A DNA stretch of 64,000 bases, taken from assembly GCA_965218075.1 (NCBI GenBank), contig CBDCJZ010000003.1:1860001-1924000 (forward strand), read 5' to 3'. Both the position numbers and the translations under genes were made by a program. The notes under the pieces are model-generated. The model was not told the DNA's origin. It searched no databases and saw nothing but the letters and a program-made list of their open reading frames with translations. This document shows, in pieces, positions 9,161 to 19,330 of the stretch (the stretch's first letter is position 1; each line of letters begins with the position of its first letter). The stretch comes from JANQHO01 sp965218075 (GTDB lineage: Bacteria; Bacteroidota; Bacteroidia; Flavobacteriales; Schleiferiaceae).

Positions 9161-10099
9161 TTAAAACAAGTTCATATTATCCAAAACATTCATCACTTCT
9201 CTTACATGATGGGCCGATTGGTGCACCAACTTTTTCTCATCTTCATCGAGATCTAATTCAATAATCTTTTCTATGCCGCTTTTACCCAGTTTAACGGGTA
9301 CTCCGAGATATATCTCATTTAAACCATATTCCCCTTCGAGCCATGCACAGCATGGGAAAATGCGTTTCTGATCTCGTATTATAGCTTCGATCATCTGAGC
9401 AGCAGCAGCTCCAGGAGCATACCAGGCTGAAGTTCCTATTAAGTTTACCACTTCACCTCCTCCTTTTTTGGTGCGCTCTATAATGGTGTCTAACTCATCT
9501 TTTTCAATAAACTCGATAACAGGAATACCACTTATGGTAGTATAGCGTGGAAGTGGCACCATCGTATCGCCGTGGCCACCCATCAGTATGGCTTGAATAT
9601 CTTTAGGCGAACAGTCCAGAGCTTTGGCTATGAAAGAACAATAACGAGCTGTATCCAATATACCGGACATTCCCATCACCTTGTTTTTATTTTTCTTTTG
9701 CGTGGCTAAAAAAGCGGTATAACACATTACATCTAAAGGATTGGAAACCAAAATGATAACTGCTTCAGGAGAATGAGCAATTATGTTTTCAGTTACTGAT
9801 TTTACAATTTTAGCATTTGTATTAATCAAGTCATCGCGGCTCATGCCAGGTTTACGAGCTAAGCCAGAGGTGATCACTACTACATCGGAACTGGCAGTTT
9901 TTGAATAATCATCAGTGAATCCTGTAGTACGGGCGTCATATAAAGCAATAGGTGAGGTTTGCCAAATATCAAGGGCTTTTCCTTCTGCCAAGGTTTTCTT
10001 AATATCTACTAAAACAATCTCCTTGGCAAACTCGTTGCGGGCACAGGTGTCAGCACAGGTAGCACCTACATTGCCAGCACCTACCACAGTAATTTTCAT
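9161..10099 (-). CDS. mdh: Malate dehydrogenase
   Basis: The enzyme interconverts malate and oxaloacetate with NAD in the TCA cycle. The 312-residue protein starts with the Rossmann motif (KITVVGAGNVGATCA). An acidic residue ends the second beta strand (VLVDI), which favours NAD. The catalytic histidine lies in GGHGDTMVPLPRYT and the substrate-binding arginines in ARKPGMSRDDL. It is of the LDH-like type common in Bacteroidota. sucD follows upstream on the same strand with a 116-base gap. A TATCTTTG box on the minus strand (10155-10162) could be its -7 element, but no -33 partner is evident. Confidence 0.96.
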   Translation of the reverse strand: MKITVVGAGNVGATCADTCARNEFAKEIVLVDIKKTLAEGKALDIWQTSPIALYDARTTGFTDDYSKTASSDVVVITSGLARKPGMSRDDLINTNAKIVKSVTENIIAHSPEAVIILVSNPLDVMCYTAFLATQKKNKNKVMGMSGILDTARYCSFIAKALDCSPKDIQAILMGGHGDTMVPLPRYTTISGIPVIEFIEKDELDTIIERTKKGGGEVVNLIGTSAWYAPGAAAAQMIEAIIRDQKRIFPCCAWLEGEYGLNEIYLGVPVKLGKSGIEKIIELDLDEDEKKLVHQSAHHVREVMNVLDNMNLF

Positions 10100-10215
10100 A
10101 TTGCTATCTCGTCTTGATTTGAATGAACTTTTCGGGAACTAAAGGTATAAACTACAAAGATAAGAACACAGCATCATGCCTGAAGATAAAACTCAGCGAT
10201 TTTTTGAGAATATAA

Positions 10216-11100
10216 TCAGCTAGTAACCACTTCCATAAGCTCTGCCATTTTGGAACCTATATGAGCCGGCGAATCCACTATGTTTATTCCACACTCTCTC
10301 AAAATGGCTTTTTTGGCTTGGGCAGTATCATTAATATCATCAATAATAGCTCCAGCATGTCCCATAGTTCTTCCTCTAGGAGCTGTTTCACCAGCTATAA
10401 AACCAACTACTGGTTTTTTATTTCCATTTTTCCTTATCCATCTGGCGGCATCAAATTCCATTTGCCCTCCAATTTCACCGATTATTACAATACCATTGGT
10501 TTCATCATCATTCATCAGTAATTCAATAGCTTCTTTCATGGAAGTACCGATAATGGGGTCTCCACCTATACCTATTGTAGTGGACTGACCCAGGCCAGCT
10601 TTGGTTATTTGGTCCACTGCTTCATAAGTGAGCGTGCCAGATTTCGATACGATCCCGATGCAGCCCTTATTGAAAATGAAACCTGGCATGATGCCTACTT
10701 TTGCTTCACCGGTTGTGATAATACCAGGACAATTGGGGCCAATCATACGGCAATCTTTATCGTTCAGATATTCTTTAACCTTGATCATATCAGCAATAGG
10801 AATACCTTCGGTAATGGTAACTATTATTTTTATTCCTTCTTCAGCAGCTTCTATTATGGCATCAGCAGTAAAGGCAGGAGGCACAAATATGATGGATACA
10901 TTTGCTCCAGTTTCTGTAATGACATCAGCTACCGTGTTAAATACTGGGCGGTCTAAATGAGTTTGACCTCCTTTACCGGGAGTAACGCCGCCTACCACAT
11001 TGGTTCCGTATTCAATCATTTGCCCCGCATGAAAAGTTCCTTCGCTTCCAGTAAAGCCTTGCACTACTACTTTAGAATCTTTATTTACAAGTACACTCAT
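10216..11100 (-). CDS. sucD: Succinyl-CoA synthetase alpha subunit
   Basis: SucD is the CoA-binding, phosphohistidine-bearing subunit of the enzyme that converts succinyl-CoA to succinate with nucleotide triphosphate formation. The 294 residues include the CoA-binding start (VVQGFTGSEGTFHA), the GGVTPGKGG loop, and the active-site histidine in GRTMGHAGAII near residue 245. The beta subunit gene (sucC) is not next to it, as is usual in Bacteroidota. It is in the same orientation as mdh. Confidence 0.96.
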   Translation of the reverse strand: MSVLVNKDSKVVVQGFTGSEGTFHAGQMIEYGTNVVGGVTPGKGGQTHLDRPVFNTVADVITETGANVSIIFVPPAFTADAIIEAAEEGIKIIVTITEGIPIADMIKVKEYLNDKDCRMIGPNCPGIITTGEAKVGIMPGFIFNKGCIGIVSKSGTLTYEAVDQITKAGLGQSTTIGIGGDPIIGTSMKEAIELLMNDDETNGIVIIGEIGGQMEFDAARWIRKNGNKKPVVGFIAGETAPRGRTMGHAGAIIDDINDTAQAKKAILRECGINIVDSPAHIGSKMAELMEVVTS

Positions 11101-11188
11101 AGTTGAGAAGCGACGTTAATCCTGAATTTTACTCACAAAATAAGAGATTCGGTTTTTTCAGTTACTGGGTAAAGCATGTGGAAATCTT

Positions 11189-11659
11189 TTATTTAATAAT
11201 TTCTTGCCAATTGTCATCTGCTTTAGATTTTAGCTTATCCGTGTTTTTCTTCCAAAGTTTAAGGGTATTGTAAAAAAACTTGTTGTAAAAAAGATATAAC
11301 TTTCCATCTTTTACTTCAAAGGTTTTGGGATCAATACTTACTTTGTCTCCACCCTTACCCTTACCCATAGCATAAGCACACCAGCCTCCATATTGAGGTT
11401 CGTATTTTTTAGGATTGGCATCAAATATCTCCTTTTGCTTTTCGCTTGCAAATTGGTAAATTACTCCCTGATAAGTGGAACGAAATTCTTTTTTGCCTTT
11501 CACTGCTCCATTTTCAGTAAAATAAGCTACTGGGTCATAACCATCCACAGCCATGCCTGATTCCAGATTAAAGTTATTTACGCGGCTTTTTAGAAATTGA
11601 GCAAATATTTCACTATTGCCCAGTAGCATAAGTGCTAGCATTAAATGGGACAATTTCAT
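11189..11659 (-). CDS. Secreted YHS-domain protein
   Basis: The 156-residue product has a cleavable signal peptide (MKLSHLMLALMLLGNSEIFA) and one YHS domain (about 36-100) with the signature GYDPVAYFTENGAVKG, then FASEKQKEIFDANPKKYEPQ and GGWCAYAMGKG. YHS domains are thought to bind metal. Many Bacteroidota have this short periplasmic form, whose role is not established. It sits just upstream of sucD (88-base gap) on the same strand and could be part of that unit, but no functional link is clear. Confidence 0.88.
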   Translation of the reverse strand: MKLSHLMLALMLLGNSEIFAQFLKSRVNNFNLESGMAVDGYDPVAYFTENGAVKGKKEFRSTYQGVIYQFASEKQKEIFDANPKKYEPQYGGWCAYAMGKGKGGDKVSIDPKTFEVKDGKLYLFYNKFFYNTLKLWKKNTDKLKSKADDNWQEIIK

Positions 11660-12025
11660 AATGGGTTATTTTTTAAACAAATATATTTATGCAATGATAG
11701 GAATTAGTTAGCTGAAAAACAAAGCTTATACTAGAAACTTTCAAAGAGACTCAAAACATCAATCAATTAGTTTCTAAACATTAGCTCTATCATCCATAAG
11801 TGATTGGCAGATGAACAAAAAGATTTTCTCAGCAACGCTACCCAGGTAATGCCATTGGAAGTTTACAGTATTGGTTTCGTATTATAACCTCAATCTACCT
11901 ATATGTTTACACTCTCAAAAATCTGTCTTGTCAAGTTAACTAGCTTACAGAATCGAATGTTGTACAGCTTAAAAAGTTTGTATATTTGCATGATTTTGCA
12001 AATCAATTTTTAGCTAGTAGAAACT
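11660..12025. promoter_or_regulatory. Intergenic region with the rpmB promoter
   Basis: This 366-base gap separates the YHS gene and rpmB, which are divergent. No gene is visible. At its right end, TTG (11960-11962) and TATATTTG (11981-11988), 18 bases apart, match the Bacteroidota promoter consensus and should drive the ribosomal trio, whose first ATG is 37 bases further on. Confidence 0.7.
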
Positions 12026-12319
12026 ATGTCGAGAGTTTGTGAGCTTACGGGGAAAAAAGCAATCACAGGTAACCATGTATCCTTTTCTAATAAAAAGAAT
12101 AAAAGAAAATTTAATGTGAACCTCACCAAAAAACGTTTTTATCTACCTGAAGAAAATAAATGGATAACCTTAAAAGTATCGACTTCTGCTTTGAAAAACA
12201 TCAATAAGAAAGGAATTAATGTCGTAATTAAAGATGCCCAAAAAAAGGGATTTCTCACCAAATCAAATAGATCTGAAAAGGCGAAAAAATGGCTAAGAAG
12301 GGAAACAGAGTACAGGTAA
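12026..12319 (+). CDS. rpmB: 50S ribosomal protein L28 with an extended C-terminus
   Basis: The first 78 residues are standard bL28: MSRVCELTGKKAITGNHVS, then KRFYLPEENKWITLKVS, and NKKGINVVIKDAQKKGFL. The family normally ends there. This copy continues for about 19 basic residues (ending LRRETEYR) and its last 31 bases overlap the start of rpmG in another frame. That looks like loss of the original stop codon. It is the first gene of a three-gene ribosomal unit, driven by the promoter just upstream. Confidence 0.95.
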   Translation: MSRVCELTGKKAITGNHVSFSNKKNKRKFNVNLTKKRFYLPEENKWITLKVSTSALKNINKKGINVVIKDAQKKGFLTKSNRSEKAKKWLRRETEYR

Positions 12320-12471
12320 TTTTAGAATGCACTGAACATAAAGGAAGTGGTCAGTTAGGCACTTCCCGTTACATTACTACTAAGAATAAGAAGAATACTC
12401 CGGATCGCTTAGGGCTTAAAAAATACAATCCAATTCTGAAGAAATATACTATACATAAAGAGATTAAATAA
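12289..12471 (+). CDS. rpmG: 50S ribosomal protein L33
   Basis: The 60-residue protein matches bL33: MAKKGNRVQVILECTEHK, then SRYITTKNKKNTPDRL and LKKYNPILKKYTIHKE. It has a single cysteine, so it is the zinc-free (C-minus) form. The start overlaps the extended 3' end of rpmB by 31 bases. Ten bases separate its stop from the start of the DUF4295 gene. Confidence 0.96.
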   Translation: MAKKGNRVQVILECTEHKGSGQLGTSRYITTKNKKNTPDRLGLKKYNPILKKYTIHKEIK

Positions 12472-12481
12472 AAGTTGATCT

Positions 12482-12634
12482 ATGGCTAAAAAGATAACCA
12501 AAACCCTTAAAAAGGGAAGTTCTGTTCAGTATACCAAAATGGTACGGATGGTAAAAAGTGAAAAAACTGGCGCCTATATATTTGAAGAAAAAGTGATGAA
12601 TAAAGATCGCGTTAACAATTTCTTTAAATCATAA
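12482..12634 (+). CDS. DUF4295 small basic protein, probable Bacteroidota-specific ribosomal protein
   Basis: This 50-residue protein (MAKKITKTLKKGSSVQYTKM at the start; VRMVKSEKTGAYIFEE in the middle) fits the DUF4295 family, which in Bacteroidota follows rpmB and rpmG. It is strongly basic. From memory, a ribosome structure from Flavobacterium assigned an extra large-subunit protein, bL38, and I believe it is this family, but I cannot verify that here. The start is 10 bases after the rpmG stop, so co-expression is very likely. Confidence 0.88.
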   Translation: MAKKITKTLKKGSSVQYTKMVRMVKSEKTGAYIFEEKVMNKDRVNNFFKS

Positions 12635-12642
12635 CCTAAGCT

Positions 12643-12667
12643 AAGTAGCTATAACCCTACTTTTTAT
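12643..12667 (+). terminator. Possible weak terminator of the ribosomal trio
   Basis: A 6-bp stem (AAGTAG at 12643-12648 with CTACTT at 12657-12662) with an 8-base loop is followed by a T-rich tract, nine bases after the last stop codon. The stem is short, so this is tentative. Confidence 0.35.
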
Positions 12668-12992
12668 TTGGTAGATTCAAAATCATTAAGTGTGCGTTTA
12701 GAACTAAGATGACCATTCATCATTTTCAACGGAGTTTGAAAATCCAATTTTTCTTGGCCTATTGTCTTTTGTCTTATTAGTTTCTCGTAAGGTTTGTCAC
12801 GGTTTTCCAAAGATGAAAGTAGCCGGTGTGTCTCTGGACAGCACAAGAGTCAGAGTGCATCTCTGACAATACGTGGGGGTTTTAAAAACAGTAGGTAGTT
12901 CATCGGAAGGTTGGTCAGTGGATAGACAACAAAGATTAATCTGATTACCACAGTTTCTAATAATGACTATAGCGTTCTGCTATGCCAAAGAT
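12668..12992. other. Intergenic stretch with no recognised gene
   Basis: About 325 bases lie between the ribosomal trio and the broken FG-GAP gene. A minus-strand frame of 60 codons (12664-12846) encodes a basic peptide with LDFQTPLKMMN near its end. I see no ribosome-binding site, no family match and no coding partner. It could be the tail of a dead transposase, but this is not supported well enough to call. Confidence 0.35.
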
Positions 12993-15698
12993 CTAACGGC
13001 TGATCACTTTAGCTGTTTTAAAGGCAGCTTTTCCTACAAGTCTTGCGAGATACATTCCCTTTGGTTTAGTTTCCAGGTTTATGCCTATTTCCCTGTCAGT
13101 AATTGATAACTGTAAAACTCTTTTGCCATTAAGATTATATACTTCTATAAGATTGAATTGATTAACCTCTTTAGCTTGTAGTCTTACGGTAAAAACCCCA
13201 CTTTTTAGGATTAGGGAAAATATTTAATGCTGTTTCAGTTTCAATATTATTTTCAGGAACAGAAACATGCAATTTACCGTAATAGAAGTTAACGCCTCCC
13301 GAGTAATTTCCTACAATAGCATCTAAATAGCCATCATCATTAAGGTCGTAAAAAGCGCCCGCATTTTGCCAACCGTTTTTCAGAAAACGATCTCTTTCCA
13401 CCAAAGTGGGAATGAACTCTAATTTAATATTAGGTCGTCTGGTAATGGCATTATCAAAAGCCAATTTGCATCCTTTTTGGCTGAAGTTACCTGATACATT
13501 ATAAGCATTAGAAGGGAAAGAAGTATTACTCGTTTCTACCGGGATATCTGGCGAAGTTGGAATATGGCTGCTAAAGCAAATTTCAATTACCAGATTTGAA
13601 CTGCCATCCCATAAAAAGGATTGTTCCAAATCAATCTGATTCCAGCCTAGACCCAGTGTAACTACTTTAAAATCAGTAACTATAGTAAGATCTTTTTCAA
13701 AGGCTGATAGGGATGAGACGGCAGTATTTTTCATGCGAATATTGATTCCACGAGATAATGTCGGATTGCCGCTCCTTAGAATATTAAATCCTATAGATCT
13801 GATATAACCGTACCCTAAACCTTGTGCCTGTAATTCAGAGGCTAGAAGCAAGAATTGGTTGCGACCATTATCCCTTGAAACACCAAAGGGAGTTTGTTTA
13901 GAGCCGCTGCTGCTCAGGGTATCATCCCCCAATGTTCCCAATACACGGGGTGGCTTACTCAGGACTTCACTGATACTGTCGAAAAACACTATTCCCACTT
14001 TTTCGGAACCTACCAATAAATAAGCCCTGTTATTTACCTCCACCACATAAGGTACACTGTGTCCCTGTGCTTGATCTAAGGATAAGGTTTTCACATCCAC
14101 TGCACCGAAAAAATCGGTTTTTAATGTAAAATCGGGACTGAGTTTAGAGAAATTTTCAAAATAATATAAATGACCTCTTTCATTCCCAACGATCATATCG
14201 AGATCATCGTCGCCATCAAAGTCGTAAAGAAAAGGAGCAGCATAGCCCCCTACATCAAAAGATTTCATTACAGGGATATTAAGAGTAAAATTAGGCGAAG
14301 TGGCAGAGCCAATATTCTCAAAATAGTTTAAAACTCCGCTTATGGTTCCAATAATCATATCCTGATCACCATCGTCATCCTGATCACCAAAAGAGGGGAC
14401 AATGCTTCGGCCTTGTCTGTAGGCGTCTATATCTAAAAAGTTGGTATCTATTATAGTAAACTCAGGTTTACTCTTGGTGCCAGTATTCATGTAATAGTGA
14501 AAATAAGTTTTATCAACTGTAAGAGGAATGTATTCGGCATTATTAGCAATGATGAGATATTGAAGCTTATCGCCATTTAAATCAACTAAACGGGGAATAG
14601 CTCCTTCTCCTAGGTCTATCATTTCGTCTTGTAGAAAATCTTCCTGAGTAAATGAAAAGATGGGATTGTTAGCGTTACCCTTGTTTTTGTACATCCATAC
14701 GCTATTAATATTGGAAGAGCCAGTTATGTTATTAAACGAACTAGCAATCATATCGGGAATGCCTTCGAAGGTCACATCTTCATAAGTAATTGCAGGGAAA
14801 GAATACAAATTAAGGGCCTTGTCGTAAGCAGGGAAAAGGGTGTCTTGATTGCCTATATAAGCGGAATCAGGAATTCCAGTATTATACAGGGCAGTTATAT
14901 CATTATAAGAAACATTGCCAGTTAAAATATCTTTAACTCCATCTGCATTTAAATCCAGCATGGTTAAGGTGCTACCGGTGTGTTGAGTTTTTCGTTTTAT
15001 AGGAGTGCAGCCTCCTATGGCGACAGGTCGATAGAAACCATTTTCGGTAAAATGCCCCCAACATAACTCTTTTTCAAAGAAATCAATGCCGCAAGGGGTT
15101 AAGCTCTTATGGTATTCAATTCGGTTTCCGGAAACCTCATAGGTCAGGAAATCAATGCCGTTATCGCCATCAACATCACCTATAGCGGGAAGGTTAACGG
15201 AAGATGAATAGATGGCTGAAGTCCCTGAGAAATAATGACTTTCAATATTGTCTCCATTAAAAAAAGGCTGAAACTCCAGCTCATTCTGGCTGATATTGGT
15301 CATCACCTTAACATTACTGCCAGAACCATAAAAAATATCTTTTTTAGCGTCACAGTTGTAATCTTTTAGAAGGATCCAATTAGCCTGCTTAGGGAATTTC
15401 TCAATGTATTCGGGAGCATACTTATAATATTTGCTACCTGTTAAACCTCGAGCTAAAAAAGGTAATATTCTTTGCCCAATACGATCGTAAACTAGAAGGT
15501 CATTTTGCTTATCTAAATCGAGGTCAATGGTGTTTACCAAAGCATAATTTAACCCTCCAGCACCTGGGTTTAACAAAGTATCGCCATAATAAATAACTTT
15601 AATTTCATCTTTAGGATAGAAGCTAAAGCCGTTAATCGATTGTCCATAATATCGAGCAAGGAGGAATGCAGAGTGATCGATAAAATCTTTTTAAACAT
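12993..15698 (-). pseudogene. FG-GAP/VCBS-repeat secreted protein with T9SS tail, broken by two frameshifts
   Basis: The central frame (13171 to about 15670) encodes some 800 residues with repeated calcium-type motifs of integrin-like FG-GAP/VCBS repeats: DVDGDNGIDF, DLNADGVKDI, DQDDDGDQDM, DFDGDDDLDM and DLNDDGYLDA. The natural ATG at 15698 starts a signal-peptide-like MFKKILSITL in a different frame. The reading must shift near 15672 to continue as AFLLARYYGQSINGF. At the other end, the frame ends prematurely after NIFPNPKK. Removing one A from the run at 13202-13206 restores a T9SS type A sorting domain (NPKSGVFTVRLQAKEV, later VYNLNGKRVL, ending KTAKVISR) with a stop at 12993. Such proteins are normally exported through Sec and then attached or released by type IX secretion. 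As written, both export signals are out of frame. Sequencing error is the main alternative. Confidence 0.85.
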
Positions 15699-15866
15699 GA
15701 TAGAAATGGAGTATTTCTTTCAAATATAATATCTATCACTTTATTAATAAAGATTTTAATAAGCCTTTGTGAATTGTAATTTGAATTGTAATTTATTTAC
15801 CGAAGTCCTATATTCGCTGGCCACTTAAATTAGGAAACTTCATAATCTTAAACCTTTCTCCAAAGA

Positions 15867-18800
15867 ATGCAGAATAGGGGAGTAATACGCTTATTTGCCA
15901 TCGTTTTTGCACTGGCTTGTTTGTACCAATTGTCATTTACCTATGTAGCACGAAGTGTCGAAAGCGATGCTGATGAATACGCCAATGGCGATTATTTGAA
16001 AAGGAAAAACTATCTAGATTCCATAAGTGGAAGTCCAGTATACGATATTTTTATTGACGAGTTTACCTATCACGAGGTAAAAGAAAAAGAAATTAATCTA
16101 GGGCTTGATCTCCGTGGCGGAATGAATGTAATCTTGGAAGTTTCAGTTCGTGATATTCTCAAAGAGCTATCCAATAATTCTACCCATCTAGCTTTTAATG
16201 AAGCTCTCGCCAAAACCGATAAAATAGCAGCCAATAGTCAAGAAGATTACTTCACTAACTTTTTTACGGCATTCGAGCAGGTTAAGGAAGAGAGAAAACT
16301 TGTTATCAAATTAAGTGATCCTTCAATTTTCGGCACTAAAAAAATTAATGATAAGCTAGGTTTTAATGCTGAAGATGGGCAGGTCAAAGAAGAGCTTAGG
16401 GATAGAGTTAATGCAGCTATAGAAAATGTGTATACAGTTCTACGGGCTCGTATCGACCAGTTTGGGATAATGCAACCCAATATTCAACGCCTAGAAAATG
16501 GCGGGAGGATATTGGTAGAGCTACCAGGAGTTAAAGATCCAAATAGGGTTAAGAGGCTGCTTCAATCCACAGCAAAACTCGAATTTTGGAATTTATACGA
16601 TGGAGTAGAATTTTTAGGTTTTCTCAATGTAGCTAACGAAAAGCTCAAAACTATAGTTGAGAATCCAAGGGCTGGAAAAGTAGATACTACTGCTATAGCT
16701 GATGATGTGGAAGATATCTTTAACATTAAAACAGTCGAAGAAGAATCCAACACTAATGCTGTAGCTGAAGCCGGTCAGCAATCATCATTTACAGATGACG
16801 GCTCTGCTACTATAGACGATCTGGGTATATCCTCAGATTCATTAGCTGATCAGTTTAATCCATTATTTGAAGTATTAGTTCCCAATTACGATTTGCAGAC
16901 AGGAGAGCCGGGAAAAGGCCCTATTATAGGCTATGCTGCAGTTGCTGATACTGATCAGATAAACGAATATCTAAATAACCCTAAAGTAAGAGCATTACTC
17001 ATAGGAAATGCGCGTTATACCAAATTCATATGGACTGCTAAGCCCATTGAAAATGAAATATTGCCTCTATTAGCAGCCCGTACCAATCGTTTCCAGGAAG
17101 CAGCACTTAGTGGAGATGTGATAACGGATGCCCGTCAGGATTTTGACGAGCGCAATCAGCCTATTGTAAATATGACTATGAATACACAAGGCGCCAGCAA
17201 ATGGCAAAAAATTACCCGCAAGGCATCAGAGCAGGAGCCAAAAAAAAGCGTAGCAATAGTATTGGATAACCATGTGTATTCTTTTCCTGGTGTAGAAGGG
17301 GAGATTCCCACTGGCAACACTCAGATCAGCGGGAATTTTACCATTGAAGAGGCACAAGATCTGGCTAACATCCTTAAAGCAGGAGCTTTACCAGCTCCGG
17401 CAAAAATTATTCAAGCCGATATTGTGGGGCCCTCTCTAGGGCGGGCGGCCGTCAATGCTGGATTGTGGTCATTCGCGATAGCTTTGGCTATTGTACTCGT
17501 TTATATGATATTCTATTATGGCCCTGCTGGTTTAGCCTCCAATGTAGCGTTGATTGTTAATATGTTCTTTATTTTCGGAGTGCTCGCCTCCTTGGGAGCA
17601 GTGCTTACCCTGCCGGGTATTGCGGGAATTGTACTTACTATAGGCATGGCCGTAGATGCTAACGTACTTATTTACGAACGCATTAGAGAAGAATTAAATC
17701 ACGGCAAAGGATTGCGATTGGCAATAAAAGACGGTTACAATAATGCTTACAGCTCAATTATTGATGCTAATGTAACTACCTTTCTTACAGGGGTAATATT
17801 GTATCTTTTTGGAACAGGCCCCATTCGGGGTTTTGCCACTACCTTAATTATAGGAATTCTCACTTCTCTCTTTTGTTCGATCTTTATTACCCGTCTCATT
17901 TTTGAAGGACGCTTGGGAGCCAGGAAAACATTCTCTTTTGCTACAGGACTGACGCGTAAGGCTTTTCAAAATTTTAATATTGATTTTTTATCTAAGCGTA
18001 AAGTCACTTATGTAATAAGTGGCTTGATCGTATTATTAGGCATTATATCCCTTGCCACCAAAGGCCTTAATTTAGGGGTTGATTTTGTGGGAGGTCGTTC
18101 TTATCAGGTTCGTTTTGATCAATCAGTGAGCTCGGTTGAAATCCAGAGTAGGTTGGGTGATTATTTTGTAGATGAGGATGGCACTAAAATTTTTCCCGAA
18201 GTAAAAACTATTGGAGAAGATAACCAGCTGATTATCACTACCAAGTATAAGATTGAAGAAACAGGTATAGAAGTAGAAGAAGATATTAAAAATAGGCTTT
18301 ATGAGGGATTACAAGGTTTTTACGTTAATACTCCTAAAAGAGAGGCTTTCTATTCCGAGGTCGATGGAAAAGGAGATATAGGTATAGTGGCTGAAAGACA
18401 AGTTGGTCCCACTATTGCCGACGACATTAAAAAATCGGCTATTTGGGCTATTCTTTTTTCACTAATTGTGATATTCTTCTATATTCTCATTCGATTTAGT
18501 AAATGGCAATTTAGCCTTGGGGCGGTGGTGGCTGCTTTTCACGATGTGCTTATCGTATCATCGCTATTCTCCATTCTATATGGTTTATTGCCGTTTTCAT
18601 TGGAAATAGACCAAGCTTTTATAGCAGCAGTATTAACCGTTATAGGCTATTCATTAAATGATACAGTAGTTGTTTTCGATAGGATTAGAGAGTATTTGAA
18701 AACTCATTCCAAACGCAAATCAATGACCTCCGTGATAAATGAAGCCTTAAACAGCACTTTAAGTCGTACAATTAATACCTCATTAACTACTTTCTTTGTA

Positions 18801-18959
18801 TTATTAATCATCTTCATCTTTGGAGGAGGGGTAATCAGAGGTTTCATGTTTGCCCTTCTGATAGGGATAATAGTAGGTACTTACTCTTCGCTGTTTGTTG
18901 CTACCCCTTTAATGATGGACACCCTTAAAAGATCAGAAAAGAAAGGCTCAACACGATGA
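15867..18959 (+). CDS. secDF: Fused SecD-SecF protein-export membrane protein
   Basis: SecDF uses the proton-motive force to help pull proteins across the inner membrane after SecA/SecYEG translocation. The 1030-residue chain is a natural SecD-SecF fusion, common in Bacteroidota. The SecD half starts with one membrane helix, then the LDLRGGMNVILEV motif (about 79) and the periplasmic P1 domain, then helices with GIAGIVLTIGMAVDANVLIYE. The SecF half begins near residue 710 and has LGVDFVGGRSYQVRF, then FHDVLIV and GYSLNDTVVVFDRIRE. An acidic linker (about 270-330) is an insertion. The tatA gene follows by 82 bases on the same strand. Confidence 0.96.
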   Translation: MQNRGVIRLFAIVFALACLYQLSFTYVARSVESDADEYANGDYLKRKNYLDSISGSPVYDIFIDEFTYHEVKEKEINLGLDLRGGMNVILEVSVRDILKELSNNSTHLAFNEALAKTDKIAANSQEDYFTNFFTAFEQVKEERKLVIKLSDPSIFGTKKINDKLGFNAEDGQVKEELRDRVNAAIENVYTVLRARIDQFGIMQPNIQRLENGGRILVELPGVKDPNRVKRLLQSTAKLEFWNLYDGVEFLGFLNVANEKLKTIVENPRAGKVDTTAIADDVEDIFNIKTVEEESNTNAVAEAGQQSSFTDDGSATIDDLGISSDSLADQFNPLFEVLVPNYDLQTGEPGKGPIIGYAAVADTDQINEYLNNPKVRALLIGNARYTKFIWTAKPIENEILPLLAARTNRFQEAALSGDVITDARQDFDERNQPIVNMTMNTQGASKWQKITRKASEQEPKKSVAIVLDNHVYSFPGVEGEIPTGNTQISGNFTIEEAQDLANILKAGALPAPAKIIQADIVGPSLGRAAVNAGLWSFAIALAIVLVYMIFYYGPAGLASNVALIVNMFFIFGVLASLGAVLTLPGIAGIVLTIGMAVDANVLIYERIREELNHGKGLRLAIKDGYNNAYSSIIDANVTTFLTGVILYLFGTGPIRGFATTLIIGILTSLFCSIFITRLIFEGRLGARKTFSFATGLTRKAFQNFNIDFLSKRKVTYVISGLIVLLGIISLATKGLNLGVDFVGGRSYQVRFDQSVSSVEIQSRLGDYFVDEDGTKIFPEVKTIGEDNQLIITTKYKIEETGIEVEEDIKNRLYEGLQGFYVNTPKREAFYSEVDGKGDIGIVAERQVGPTIADDIKKSAIWAILFSLIVIFFYILIRFSKWQFSLGAVVAAFHDVLIVSSLFSILYGLLPFSLEIDQAFIAAVLTVIGYSLNDTVVVFDRIREYLKTHSKRKSMTSVINEALNSTLSRTINTSLTTFFVLLIIFIFGGGVIRGFMFALLIGIIVGTYSSLFVATPLMMDTLKRSEKKGSTR

Positions 18960-19041
18960 TCAAGCATATTAACAACGACATTTAACCCTGCCAGGGGGGG
19001 GCCTTTCTTATATTTTTGTTTGGATAAATTTTTGTTAGATA

Positions 19042-19320
19042 GTGAAAATGCTGTTATTTTTTAGCATTGGAGGAGTAGAGATATTTTTTATTTTGCTGAT
19101 TGTCATTGTGTTTTTCGGAGCCGATAAAATTCCCGATATCGTCCGAGAGTTAGGAAAGGGCATAAAGGAAGTAAGAAATGCAGCCAATGATATGAGGAAT
19201 GAAATCAACAATAGTACTCGGGGCAATGAAAACCTGGAGAAGTTTCAGGAGAAAATAGATAAAGAGAAAAAGGGAATAGAAGATATAGCTGGTTCTGTAA
19301 AGCGCGAGATAGACTTTTGA
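19042..19320 (+). CDS. tatA: Twin-arginine translocase subunit TatA/TatB-like
   Basis: The 92-residue product has a single N-terminal membrane helix (GGVEIFFILLIVIVFFGADK), the conserved FG hinge, then the amphipathic helix (IPDIVRELGKGIKEVRNA) and a charged tail. It would form the protein-conducting part of the Tat system that exports folded proteins. The frame opens with GTG at 19042; an ATG two codons later (19048) is an alternative start. TatC is not in the window. TatA and TatB are hard to separate in Bacteroidota. It lies between secDF and the antiporter gene on the same strand. Confidence 0.9.
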   Translation: MKMLLFFSIGGVEIFFILLIVIVFFGADKIPDIVRELGKGIKEVRNAANDMRNEINNSTRGNENLEKFQEKIDKEKKGIEDIAGSVKREIDF

Positions 19321-19330
19321 ACATTTGCTA

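Noticed and set aside
12664..12846. 60-codon minus-strand frame with LDFQTPLKMMN
   Set aside because: Looks faintly like a transposase tail but no catalytic part or repeats are near; not enough to call.
18994..19001. Run of eight G between secDF and tatA
   Set aside because: Lies in a non-coding gap and has no surrounding structure; not interpreted.
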